Positions 55,023 through 63,608 of a stretch of 64,000 bases of DNA are shown here, in pieces; the first letter of the stretch is position 1, and every line of letters begins with the position of its first letter. The notes under the pieces were generated by a model, which saw only the letters and a list, made by a program, of their open reading frames with translations, searched no databases and had not been told where the DNA came from. The DNA lies in NCBI RefSeq assembly GCF_000500045.1, contig NZ_AYOT01000187.1, forward strand, positions 62,001 to 126,000. The letters run 5' to 3'. The DNA comes from Borrelia persica No12 (GTDB lineage Bacteria > Spirochaetota > Spirochaetia > Borreliales > Borreliaceae). The position numbers and the translations under genes were made by a program.

Positions 55023-56078
55023 TTATTGTATTTCATCTAAAATTGTTTTTAAGTTTTGAGCAATATTGTTGATATTATCATTGATATTGGACAATTGATT
55101 AGCTTTATCAATTGTATTTAGTATGTACTGTTGTGATAAAATTTGAGATTGAGCTTTCTGTTTAGAATATTCATCAACGATTTGTATCAGATAATTGTCA
55201 AAATTTTGCTTTTGTTGTTCAAGTTCTTTGAATGCTGTTTGAAGTTTATATAGTTGTTCAATATGTAATATATGAAGCTTGTCTTGTTTGTCATTCAGTG
55301 TTGTTATTGCAGTGTCATAGTAGTACTTACAGTGTCTAATTATGGCATAGATGATGTCTTGAGCAGTATTTTTTTTACCAATAAGCTTTAATTCATGCAA
55401 GATATCACCATATTGTTGAATGGTTTTTGTATCGTACTTGAGAATTAAGTAAATTCTTCTTCTGTTTGGAGCATTGTGATGATTTGCAAGCCTTATATTA
55501 ATGTATGGGAGATGTGAGATATCTTTTTTGTTAAAATTATCGTATAAGATATTTTCTTTGCTATAGCCAATATAATTAAATGGTCGACTTTTGTTTAATC
55601 GATCTGTCATTCCAAAATGATCATAAGGTTCAGGCCAATTGGGATCTGTGTGTATGTTTATTAATGTTTGTCTATCTAATATTGTTAATTTTATCTGATT
55701 AATGATGTCTTGTCTTATTATTGCTATTTTTTCTTGTGTCATTTTGTTTTTTTGTGTTTGTATTTTGTGTTTTATTTCTTCTTGTTTGTTTTTTATATTT
55801 GCTTCTCTTAATTCGATAAATTCTTGAGTTATTTGTTCTTCTGCTGCTTCTTCTTCTTTGACGATTTTTTGTGCTTCTAGTTCTGCTTCTGTTTCTATTG
55901 TTTGTATTAGAGCGCCTAATTCTGTATTTGCTTTTATTGCTTGTGTTTCTAATACTATTTGTTTAGCGTTTTGTATTGTTTTTAGTGCTTGTGTTAATTC
56001 TTTAATATTATCAAGATTTGTTTTACAAGTGAGAGTAATGATAGCTAGTGTAAAGATAATAGGTAATTGATTCTTCAA
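55023..56078 (-). CDS. PF54 lipoprotein with long coiled coil, TTG start
   Basis: 351 residues from TTG (aaaaggaaaatgttTTGAAG). Lipobox TLTC at about residue 18. Residues about 25-125 are Ala/Glu/Lys/Gln-rich coiled coil (ETEAELEAQKIVKEEEAAEE). YDHFGMTDRLNKSRPF and core IYLILKYDTKTIQQYGDIL. Same size and plan as the previous gene but low identity, so an older duplication. Confidence 0.84.
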   Translation of the reverse strand: MKNQLPIIFTLAIITLTCKTNLDNIKELTQALKTIQNAKQIVLETQAIKANTELGALIQTIETEAELEAQKIVKEEEAAEEQITQEFIELREANIKNKQEEIKHKIQTQKNKMTQEKIAIIRQDIINQIKLTILDRQTLINIHTDPNWPEPYDHFGMTDRLNKSRPFNYIGYSKENILYDNFNKKDISHLPYINIRLANHHNAPNRRRIYLILKYDTKTIQQYGDILHELKLIGKKNTAQDIIYAIIRHCKYYYDTAITTLNDKQDKLHILHIEQLYKLQTAFKELEQQKQNFDNYLIQIVDEYSKQKAQSQILSQQYILNTIDKANQLSNINDNINNIAQNLKTILDEIQ

Positions 56079-56284
56079 AACATTTTCCTTTTATAAAAAA
56101 CCTAATTATTATTATTTGGTTTGCTTTACTATGTACCATATTATATATGTTATTAAATATTAATAGCAAGATGAATAGCAAGTAAAGTGTGGGGTTTTAT
56201 TAATAATAAATGGTTAATGAATTTGCGTGTTTTTTTATTATTCATTGAGTTTTTATATATATTTTATATTCTTTGAATAGTTTT

Positions 56285-56584
56285 TTATTTTATTGTTCCT
56301 ATTTTTTTTCTTGCTTTTTCTTCTTTTGCTTTTTCTTCTTTCAATATTTTTTTTATTAGTTCTTCTTGCCTTGATTGTCTCTCTAATATTGTCTTTTCAT
56401 CTTCTGGTGTTATTGTTAGTGCTTTTTGTATTATTATTTTTGCTTTTGCTTTTTCTTCTTCTTCTTTTTTTGTGAGTTCTTCTTGTACTTGTAGTGCTCT
56501 TCGTTTTATTTCTTCATAGTCTTCATTTGCCTTGCAGTTGCTTAAACTTATTAAGATTGATATAACCAAAAGGTCGTATTTCAG
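56285..56584 (-). CDS. short coiled-coil lipoprotein without PF54 domain; CTG or TTG start
   Basis: About 99 residues. At the place of the array's TTG (ggagaatattTTGAAA) this gene has CTG (56584); the next possible start is TTG 56569, which would leave no charged n-region. Lipobox LSNC, then a continuous Glu/Lys-rich coiled coil (RRALQVQEELTKKEEEEKAK and on) ending in KKIGTIK. The entire helical domain is absent. Probably a 3'-truncated copy of the 55023-type gene; it may still be translated. Confidence 0.6.
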   Translation of the reverse strand: MKYDLLVISILISLSNCKANEDYEEIKRRALQVQEELTKKEEEEKAKAKIIIQKALTITPEDEKTILERQSRQEELIKKILKEEKAKEEKARKKIGTIK

Positions 56585-56795
56585 AATATTCTCCTTATTT
56601 TTTATGATAAATCAATGTTGATGTTTAATTATTGATCATCATTAATTGATATTATATGTTTTTTGGGTTTGTATGTCAAGATAGGATTTAAGAGGACATT
56701 TTAATGATAATTCTTAATAATTTTTGTTTTTTTAAAGGTTATATGTTTAAGCATATGTTTTTTAGAAGTGTTTTATAAATTTTATGGATAGAAAA

Positions 56796-56832
56796 ATAAA
56801 GAGAAGATAAAAAGTTCTTCCCTTTATTTATG
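56796..56832 (-). terminator. terminator for gene at 56865
   Basis: AAATAAAGAGAAGA / TTCTTCCCTTTATTT hairpin just after the minus-strand stop. Confidence 0.65.
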
Positions 56833-56864
56833 TGTGTAATAATGGTTTGTATATATTATTTTTC

Positions 56865-57677
56865 TTATGTGGTTTTATTTAAGATGTGTATCACTGTGGG
56901 CGCTGTTTTTTTTATTTTAGAAAAATTGTCTTCAAGTGAAATTCGGTTGCAGTAGAGGTAGTCTGCCAGTTCCATAAAGTTGGCTTGACTTTTGATTGCC
57001 TTATCTTTGTTAACACCAATTTTGATATCATTGTTGTAATCATTTTTAATTACAGTTACTATATCTTGTATATTTGCCATTGCTTGTGTAACTTCATTAA
57101 GATTTGTTTGTAGATTGATTAAATCGGTTGGAGATAAATCTTTGATTTTATCCCTTTTATTTTTTAGTGATTGAAATATGTCTATGTAACAGGTTTGAGC
57201 ATATTCTGTTATTTGAGCAAGAGTTCCCGAATATGATTCTTTGACCTTGTCGTCATAGAGTGCTATGTTTCCTGCTGCTTGCATTCTGTTAGTAAACGCT
57301 TCGAAAGCTTTGAGGTATTCTGTATTATATTCAAATGCAAGATACACTTTTCTTCTCCTTTCTTTAGATGTTTTATCTGCTGCATTGTATTGTGTCTCTT
57401 GATTGCCATTCTTGATGTACGTAGCTATGTCAAAGATTTGATTTTGTCCTTTGAGATTGTATTCTTGTCCATCTTCATTCCAATTTGCATCTTCATGTTT
57501 TTTTAGTGCCTGTTCTATTGCTGGAGTGAGTTTGCTGAGTATGTTTTCAAGTAGGAGTATTTCTTGTGGATTTTGTTGAGTTCCGTTTGTTACCCTTTGA
57601 TTATTATATTGATTACAAGCTAGTAGAAATAAGCTTGTTAAAATTGAAGTCAATATAACAAAAATTTTGTGTTTCAA
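56865..57677 (-). CDS. PF54 lipoprotein, TTG start
   Basis: 270 residues from TTG 57677, which follows ggagaatatt; the ATG at 57719 would place the RBS inside the gene and precede a weak signal. Signal MKHKIFVILTSILTSLFLLAC, Cys21, nearly shared with the next gene. NWNEDGQEYNLKGQNQIFDI; core VYLAFEYNTEYLKAFEAFT. LSPTDLINLQTNLNEVTQAM. Two further cysteines (QTCYID, YLYCNR). Confidence 0.84.
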   Translation of the reverse strand: MKHKIFVILTSILTSLFLLACNQYNNQRVTNGTQQNPQEILLLENILSKLTPAIEQALKKHEDANWNEDGQEYNLKGQNQIFDIATYIKNGNQETQYNAADKTSKERRRKVYLAFEYNTEYLKAFEAFTNRMQAAGNIALYDDKVKESYSGTLAQITEYAQTCYIDIFQSLKNKRDKIKDLSPTDLINLQTNLNEVTQAMANIQDIVTVIKNDYNNDIKIGVNKDKAIKSQANFMELADYLYCNRISLEDNFSKIKKTAPTVIHILNKTT

Positions 57678-57901
57678 AATATTCTCCTTATTTCTAAAAT
57701 TAGATATAAAATTAGACATAAATAATATTGTTAAAAATATGAATTAATGATAATTATTAAGTGATATTATATGTTTATTGGGTATATATGTCAAGGTAAA
57801 TCTAACATTATATCATTTAAAAATAAAAAAATTTACATTTTAATACGGATATTATTTATATATTTAATCTTGGAAAATATATCTTTTTTAAGTGTTATGC
57901 T

Positions 57902-57937
57902 TCAACTTAAGGAAAAAATTTTTTCTTAAGTTGAAAT
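57902..57937 (-). terminator. terminator at 3' end of gene 57926
   Basis: TTCAACTTAAG..AAAA / TTTT..CTTAAGTTGAA hairpin with a near-perfect stem overlapping the last codons of the minus-strand gene. Confidence 0.65.
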
Positions 57938-58717
57938 TTGTGTTTGTATTTTACCTAATATAGTTGTAATTTCGGTAGTTGCATTGTTAATTATGTCTAG
58001 GCTAGGTATTATATTTTTGCATGGACATTGTAGGTATTTGAATGTGTTTTTATGATCATAATAGCTCTTAATTCCCTGTTGCCAGATGCTAATTAGTCTG
58101 TCATTATCATAATCTTCTTTGATTTGTACCTTTATGCTTTTGATTTTATTATATGCATTTGTAATATCATTAAATTTTGCTTGTAATTGTTGTAAGTCAT
58201 TTGAAGATAGTTTTTTAAGATTATCTTTTTTATCTCTTAGTGTTTTGAATATTTTTAAGTAGTAATTGTCAGCAGATTCTCTTATCTTTGATAAGAAATC
58301 TTCTATTATAATTTTGTACTTATGATTATTATTGTGTTGTAATTGACTTGAGAATTGTTTAGTAATTGCTTTAAAAGTTGTAATGTAATTTATATCATAT
58401 TCAAATGCAAGGTATATTTCTCTTCTTGTTGCTTTAGAGTCTGGATCCCCTGTATTGTATTTTATTTCTTTGTTGTCCTTTTTGTATGTAACCCTGTCAA
58501 ATAGTTGGTCATGGTTTAATAGACTACCATATCCTTGTTTATTCTCATCCCAATTTTCGTCTTCATGTGTTATTATTGTCTGTTCTATTTCTGGAGTAAG
58601 TTTACTGAGTATATCTTCAATTGGTGATACTGCGAATCTGTTTATATCTTGATTACAAGTTAGTAGGAATAAGCTTGTGAAAATTGAGATAAATGCAATA
58701 CAAATTTTGTGTTTCAA
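57926..58717 (-). CDS. PF54 lipoprotein, TTG start
   Basis: 263 residues from TTG in the array context. Signal MKHKICIAFISIFTSLFLLTC, Cys21. Short linker. EDENWDENKQGYG; core IYLAFEYDINYITTFKAIT. SSNDLQQLQAKFNDITNAYN. A second cysteine pair QCPCKN near the C-terminus is unique here. Tandem paralogue of the gene at 56865. Confidence 0.84.
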   Translation of the reverse strand: MKHKICIAFISIFTSLFLLTCNQDINRFAVSPIEDILSKLTPEIEQTIITHEDENWDENKQGYGSLLNHDQLFDRVTYKKDNKEIKYNTGDPDSKATRREIYLAFEYDINYITTFKAITKQFSSQLQHNNNHKYKIIIEDFLSKIRESADNYYLKIFKTLRDKKDNLKKLSSNDLQQLQAKFNDITNAYNKIKSIKVQIKEDYDNDRLISIWQQGIKSYYDHKNTFKYLQCPCKNIIPSLDIINNATTEITTILGKIQTQIST

Positions 58718-59110
58718 AATATTCTCCTCGTTTTTAGATATAAGTAATTTTATTTAAAAATGTGAATTAATAATAGTTATTAAGTGATATTATATGTTTT
58801 GTTGGGTATGTATGTCAAGGTAAATTTATATTATATCGTTTAAAAATAAATTTTTATATTTTTATACGGGATATTATTTATATATTTAATCTTGTAAAGT
58901 AGATCTTGTAAGTGTCGTTTTTTTTAACTTAAGAGAAATTTTTTCTTTAAGTTTATATTTGTATTTTGTTTGTATATTTTAAGGAGTTTTAGTTTGTTAT
59001 CAGAGTTTATGTAATAAAACGGGTAGTTTATTATCAACTATATAACACCTAGGGAGAAGATAATTTCTCCTTACTTAGGGTGTAAATTATATATATATCT
59101 TATTATTTTG
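58718..59110. other. intergenic region with terminators
   Basis: Hairpins at 58926-58954 (AACTTAAGAGAAA / TTTCTTTAAGTT) and 59044-59084 (ACACCTA..TAGGGTGT); the latter follows the gene at 59111 on the minus strand. Otherwise A+T-rich promoter DNA for the gene at 57926. Confidence 0.5.
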
Positions 59111-59974
59111 TTATTTTATCTTATTTAAGATTTGCGCAATACTTCTAGCTTTGTTGCTTACTTGCTGAGCGGCATTTATAATATTAGTTTTCTTTGTGTT
59201 TGGTTTTAAGTATGCTACTATTTCTGCGTCAGTAGCAGTTGCCCAGTTTTTTGCTGGTGTTTGATTAGTACCAGGAGCACCACCAACAGCAGGAGCACCA
59301 GGAACAGCAGCAACAACTTCTCCGTTTGTAGTGTAGCTGTCTATAGTTGGTTTTATTTGGCTTATAAATGCGATTTTTTTGTCTTCAAGTTCCTGTAAAC
59401 AATGATTTAAACTTTCAAGTTCTTGTAGAGTTAGTGTTTTAAGCTTGTCTTTTTTGTTTTGTAAATTTTGATATACATCTATATAATAGCTTTTAGCTTG
59501 ATCTCTTACGGCATCAATAATTTCTTCGAAATCTGTTTTATTGGGATTGTTGTTCATTTTTGCTAATCTATTTGCAATTGTTGCAAAACTTTGTAGCGAT
59601 GCTTTATTGTACCCAAAAGCTAAGTACAATTCTAGTCTTGCTTGTCTATCTTCCTCGGTGTCCGGATTAGCAGCAGCATTATTTACATATTTTCGTTTGG
59701 TATTATTGGCATTCGTATATTGAATTGTGGCAAATAATTGATTATTTCCGTTAAGATTGAATGTTGCTGCGTTTTCATCCCAATTTGTATCGAGTGCAGT
59801 AGTGTGTGCACCTATTATTGATGTTATATCTGCAGTGAGTCGAGCATTGATTTGTGAAATTTCTTGTGTTTTTTGTTCTTGATCTTTGTCTGTGGGCTTT
59901 TCTGGTGCTTTAGGATCTTGTCCACAGGCCAATAAACTTGCTAAAATAAATGTGATAAAAACTTTTCGTTTCAA
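59111..59974 (-). CDS. PF54 lipoprotein with Ala/Pro/Gly insert, TTG start
   Basis: 287 residues from TTG 59974 (ggagaatatt upstream); the longer ATG start has no RBS. Lipobox LLAC, Cys17. NWDENAATFNLNGNNQLFAT; core LYLAFGYNKASLQSFATIA. TLQELESLNHCLQELEDKK. Between the last helices lies an insert VVAAVPGAPAVGGAPGTNQT, locally richer in G+C than its surroundings and absent from relatives; probably a disordered loop. Confidence 0.84.
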   Translation of the reverse strand: MKRKVFITFILASLLACGQDPKAPEKPTDKDQEQKTQEISQINARLTADITSIIGAHTTALDTNWDENAATFNLNGNNQLFATIQYTNANNTKRKYVNNAAANPDTEEDRQARLELYLAFGYNKASLQSFATIANRLAKMNNNPNKTDFEEIIDAVRDQAKSYYIDVYQNLQNKKDKLKTLTLQELESLNHCLQELEDKKIAFISQIKPTIDSYTTNGEVVAAVPGAPAVGGAPGTNQTPAKNWATATDAEIVAYLKPNTKKTNIINAAQQVSNKARSIAQILNKIK

Positions 59975-60126
59975 AATATTCTCCTTATTGTTAAAACTAA
60001 ATAACCTTATTAACACTTTTTCTATATATTAGTTAATAATTGTTATTATCACATAGTATATATTAAATTGGTTTTTATATCAATATATTCTTGTTAGTTT
60101 TTTGTATAATTTTTTTTGAGCATTTT

Positions 60127-60906
60127 TTAAATTCTTGTTAAGATGTCTTTAATGTCATTACTAAGATTTTTGATCGTATTGATTGCAGTAAAATGCGATT
60201 TATAGTATTGATTTATATGTGTTATTATTTTGGTTTTATCGGTTTGAATATTGTTTCTGTTATTAGTATAATCTTTAATAATATTGTTTACAGTTTGATT
60301 CCAATTTATTCTGAACATTGCTAATTGATCAAATTTGTCTTTTAGGGATTGTAAAATCTCAAGATCTAAAGATTGAAGTTCTTTACTCCTACTGAGGAGT
60401 GATTGGAATTCATTTGCAAAGTAATATGAAGCGTATCTTATTGCCGTATTTGTAATATCTTGAAGTAAATTTTTGCTTTCAGTATTAATGGTTTCTATTA
60501 TTTTGTTAAGAACCATTCCAAAAGTTTTAATTTTTGCTTTATCATATTCTAAAGATAAATATAATCTTCTTCTAAGAGGTAGATTTCTTGCGTCATCTAC
60601 TTGATACTTGTTTAATTTATTGTCAAGCATATTAAATGTTTTACCATTGCCTTTCATGCCAAATTGCGTGCTATCTTCAATCCAGTTTTTGTTGTTGTGT
60701 ATCTCTAGTACTGTTTTAATATGATAAGCTTTTTGTGCAATTTGAAGTATTAAACTATTTTTATGTTTTTTTGTTGGATCTAAATTATCTAAAAAATTTC
60801 TTAAGCCTACAATTCCTGTTTTTGGGAAAAAACGTTTGACATCTGAATTGCAATTAATTAAAGTGAAAATTATTATGAAATTGATGATAAGGAAATATTT
60901 TTTCAA
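60127..60906 (-). CDS. PF54 lipoprotein, TTG start
   Basis: 259 residues from TTG (aaggagcatattTTGAAA). Lipobox LINC, Cys19, with Asn at -1, which is unusual. FGMKGNGKTFNML; core LYLSLEYDKAKIKTFGMVL. SLDLEILQSLKDKFDQLAMF; NWNQTVNNIIKDYTNNRNNI. No linker to speak of, like the compact Lyme CspA form. Confidence 0.84.
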   Translation of the reverse strand: MKKYFLIINFIIIFTLINCNSDVKRFFPKTGIVGLRNFLDNLDPTKKHKNSLILQIAQKAYHIKTVLEIHNNKNWIEDSTQFGMKGNGKTFNMLDNKLNKYQVDDARNLPLRRRLYLSLEYDKAKIKTFGMVLNKIIETINTESKNLLQDITNTAIRYASYYFANEFQSLLSRSKELQSLDLEILQSLKDKFDQLAMFRINWNQTVNNIIKDYTNNRNNIQTDKTKIITHINQYYKSHFTAINTIKNLSNDIKDILTRI

Positions 60907-61059
60907 AATATGCTCCTTGATTTTTATATCTGAGAAATTTTAATTTGTGATTATAAATTAATTAAATTATATACATATATTTATATAATTATCCATAATT
61001 ATTATTATATTTTTTTTAAACTATTTAAAAATTATTGTTTGTTGACAGTATAAAAAATA

Positions 61060-61087
61060 ACAAAAGAGAAAGAATCTTTCCTTTTGT
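61060..61087 (-). terminator. terminator for gene at 61126
   Basis: CAAAAGAGAAAGA / TCTTTCCTTTTG hairpin with one mismatch, about 40 bp after the minus-strand stop. Confidence 0.65.
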
Positions 61088-61125
61088 ATTTATGAATTAT
61101 TTTTTATTATTTTTTATATAAATTT

Positions 61126-61929
61126 TTAATTTAGTGTTTTTAAAATTTTATTTATATCGCCAATTATTATGCCAATTGTTGGAATTTTATTTTTAAGTAT
61201 GTTGCCATATTGTTCTCTTATATGTTCAATGAGTTTTTGACTATCAGTTTGAATTCCCATTTTATTATCTTCATAATCTTTGATAATATTGTCCACAGTA
61301 TTTTGCCATAGTAATCTTAATTGTTTAATTGTGTCAAATTTTACCTTTATTGTTATTAAATCTTGAAAATTTAATAAATCTAATTTATCTTGATACTCTT
61401 TGAGTTTATCGACTGCTCTTTCAAATAAAAATTGAGAGTAAGCTCTTCCTGCATTTGTGATATCTATATGCAATTGTCCTCTATGAATATCATCAGATGT
61501 TATTTTATTGAGTATAATGCCAAGTTGGCTAATTTTATTTTCGTTGTAATCTAGAGATGAATAAAATTGTCTTCTGTTGCCTTGACTTTTGGGGTCGTTG
61601 TAAGCTTTTTGGCTAGGATTGCCTATAATGATTTTAAAAGCTCCATTTTTCATTCCAAATTGATCTGCAGGTTCGTTTTCTTGAATATTGTTTTTGTCTT
61701 GTTCGATTAAATCAGTAACATTTTGAATCTCTTCTTTTAAAGATTTTATTATCGTTTGTTTTTCTTTTGTTTTGGTTTCTTTTGGATATTCATTTTGTAT
61801 TTGTACTTGTTGGGATGTTATGTAATCTTTTTGCATTGATTGTGTATTCGTTTGTTCATTAAGGTCTGATTTACAAGCATTTAGATTAAAAATGACTAAA
61901 AAAGACATTATAAAAAAATAAGTTTTCAA
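61126..61929 (-). CDS. PF54 lipoprotein, TTG start
   Basis: 267 residues from TTG (aaggagaatataTTGAAA). Lipobox LNAC, Cys19. Gln/Lys-rich linker. FGMKNGAFKIIIGNPS; core FYSSLDYNENKISQLGIIL, the form closest to the Lyme CspA core. LNFQDLITIKVKFDTIKQLR and LWQNTVDNIIKDYEDNKMGI. Terminator hairpin 61060-61087. Outermost member of the minus array. Confidence 0.86.
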   Translation of the reverse strand: MKTYFFIMSFLVIFNLNACKSDLNEQTNTQSMQKDYITSQQVQIQNEYPKETKTKEKQTIIKSLKEEIQNVTDLIEQDKNNIQENEPADQFGMKNGAFKIIIGNPSQKAYNDPKSQGNRRQFYSSLDYNENKISQLGIILNKITSDDIHRGQLHIDITNAGRAYSQFLFERAVDKLKEYQDKLDLLNFQDLITIKVKFDTIKQLRLLWQNTVDNIIKDYEDNKMGIQTDSQKLIEHIREQYGNILKNKIPTIGIIIGDINKILKTLN

Positions 61930-62159
61930 TATATTCTCCTTGTCTTTAAAATTTAGTAAATGTTACTTAAATAATTAACATTTTATCAATCGATATTAGT
62001 TCTTATTTGATAAAATGTATTATATGATATTATATAATATATAAGCTAATATAGCAAAGTATTTATATTCTAAATAATTATTTTGGATAATAATTTATGG
62101 TGTTATTGAAATAGATGCATTACTTTAATATGATTATTAATCAAAATTAATTGGCAATT

Positions 62160-62944
62160 CTAATTTGAAAAGCATACTTCAATTATTCCTGTTGCAGTGC
62201 TTAGAGAATTAGCAGCATCTTTTAATGATGTCAAAGCTTCTTTAAGTTTATTTGGAGCTTTGTCTAAATTGTCGTGTAATTCTTTATATACACCATTAAA
62301 AAAATATTTACTTGCGTTTCTCATAATTATATTTATATATGTTTTCATATTATCTTTATCTTTCGATTCTTGAAAATATATTCTTATGTCTGGGTAAGAT
62401 GTGTTGAATTCTTTTATTGTATTTTGTATTTCTAATTCCTTGTTATGTTGCATTTCTTTTGTTGCTATATTCAACAATTGATCTAGTAAAGATATTATTT
62501 TTACTCCACTATCTATATTGCTATTTATTGCATTTGCTGTAAGGCCGTTGTATCCTGCATTTAATAATGTTTGAAATGCTATTGCTATTTTTTCTGCAGA
62601 TTTTTTAATTGTTTTAATAAAGTTTGGGATATCATTTACTTCTAATTTTGCTTTACCTTGAATTTTGCGCAACTTATTGATGTTATTTTTTGAATCTTCA
62701 GAAGTTGTTTTTACCTCGTTGGCAATTTGGCAAGCTCTTCTGTACTTAAGGCTTTAATTTCAGTTGTTTCTAATCCTGTAAGTTTGCTTACTTGTCCTGC
62801 AATAGAGTCTACTACGGATTTGGCATTTTCTTTTGCTAATTTGGTTTCACTTTCTGCTTTTAATTTATTATTATTTAATTTACAATTGATTGTAATTATT
62901 AATACCATAATGCTTATTATGTATATTATTTTCATATATTTCAT
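62160..62944 (-). pseudogene. lipoprotein gene split by a 1-base frameshift
   Basis: Start ATG 62944 (aaaaggagatattgt upstream); signal MKYMKIIYIISIMVLIITINC. The first frame ends after ELAKLPTR at 62711. Restoring one A in the A run at 62726-62728 gives ..ELAKIANEVKTTSEDSKN.. and joins the 170-codon open frame to 62160, a ~261-residue lipoprotein. It is helical but lacks the PF54 core, so a different family; I do not recognise it. Indel or sequencing error cannot be told apart here. Confidence 0.75.
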
Positions 62945-63608
62945 ACAATATCTCCTTTTATAATAAATATACTTCATAAATTTGATAGTACTGCGGGTTA
63001 ATTTGTTTTGATATCCGTTCTAAATGGCGTATAGCGGTAGTTTGCGTGTTGTGATTGGGATAATTTTAGGAGATAAATATAAAAAATCCCCTAACACAAA
63101 GGGGATTTAAATAATGTATAAAAACATTGTGAGTAAACAATCTTCCTTTTGAAAAATTAAAGTGTTTGGTAATTAATTATTAGTGCAAAAATTACTTATT
63201 TTCAAATTTTATTTCAATTTTTTTGAAAAAAATCATTTTTTTATTTTTTATAGCTTTTTATAAAAGCTTTTTTTGTATTATGTATTAAATTATTTGATAA
63301 GGTGGAGCATAAATAAGTGTTGTAAACATGTAATTTATTATTTTTTATGGAATATATACATGCTTTATTTTTAAAATGTGTGTTGATTGTTCAAGATCTA
63401 TGATGTATATTTTTGTTGCTTCCTTAGAACATTGGTCTTAATTTTTACCATTAGGATCAAATTTATTAGGTTGTTATGTGATCTTTTTGATTTAATTATT
63501 AATGAAATTATCTGAAATTAGGATTAAATGATATATACTTACTGAAAAATACTTTGTCGTCTGTTAATATTTAAGATTTGGATGGTTTTATTAATCAGGA
63601 GAAGAATT
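62945..63608. other. 664-bp divergent region without intact gene
   Basis: A strong hairpin AAATCCCCT / AAGGGGATTT at 63086-63110 with a T run on the minus side suggests the end of a minus-strand unit whose gene is no longer readable. No open frame worth reporting. The right end carries the RBS (caggagaagaatt) of the gene at 63609. Confidence 0.5.
63084..63110 (-). terminator. orphan terminator hairpin
   Basis: aaatcccctaacacaaaggggattt, followed on the minus strand by TTTTTT. There is no intact minus-strand gene to its right, so it is either left over from a lost gene or ends a + strand transcript. Confidence 0.6.

Noticed and set aside
62160-62944. Identification as factor H binding protein FhbA
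   Set aside because: General helical character and location fit, but I cannot confirm any diagnostic motif from memory, so no name is given.
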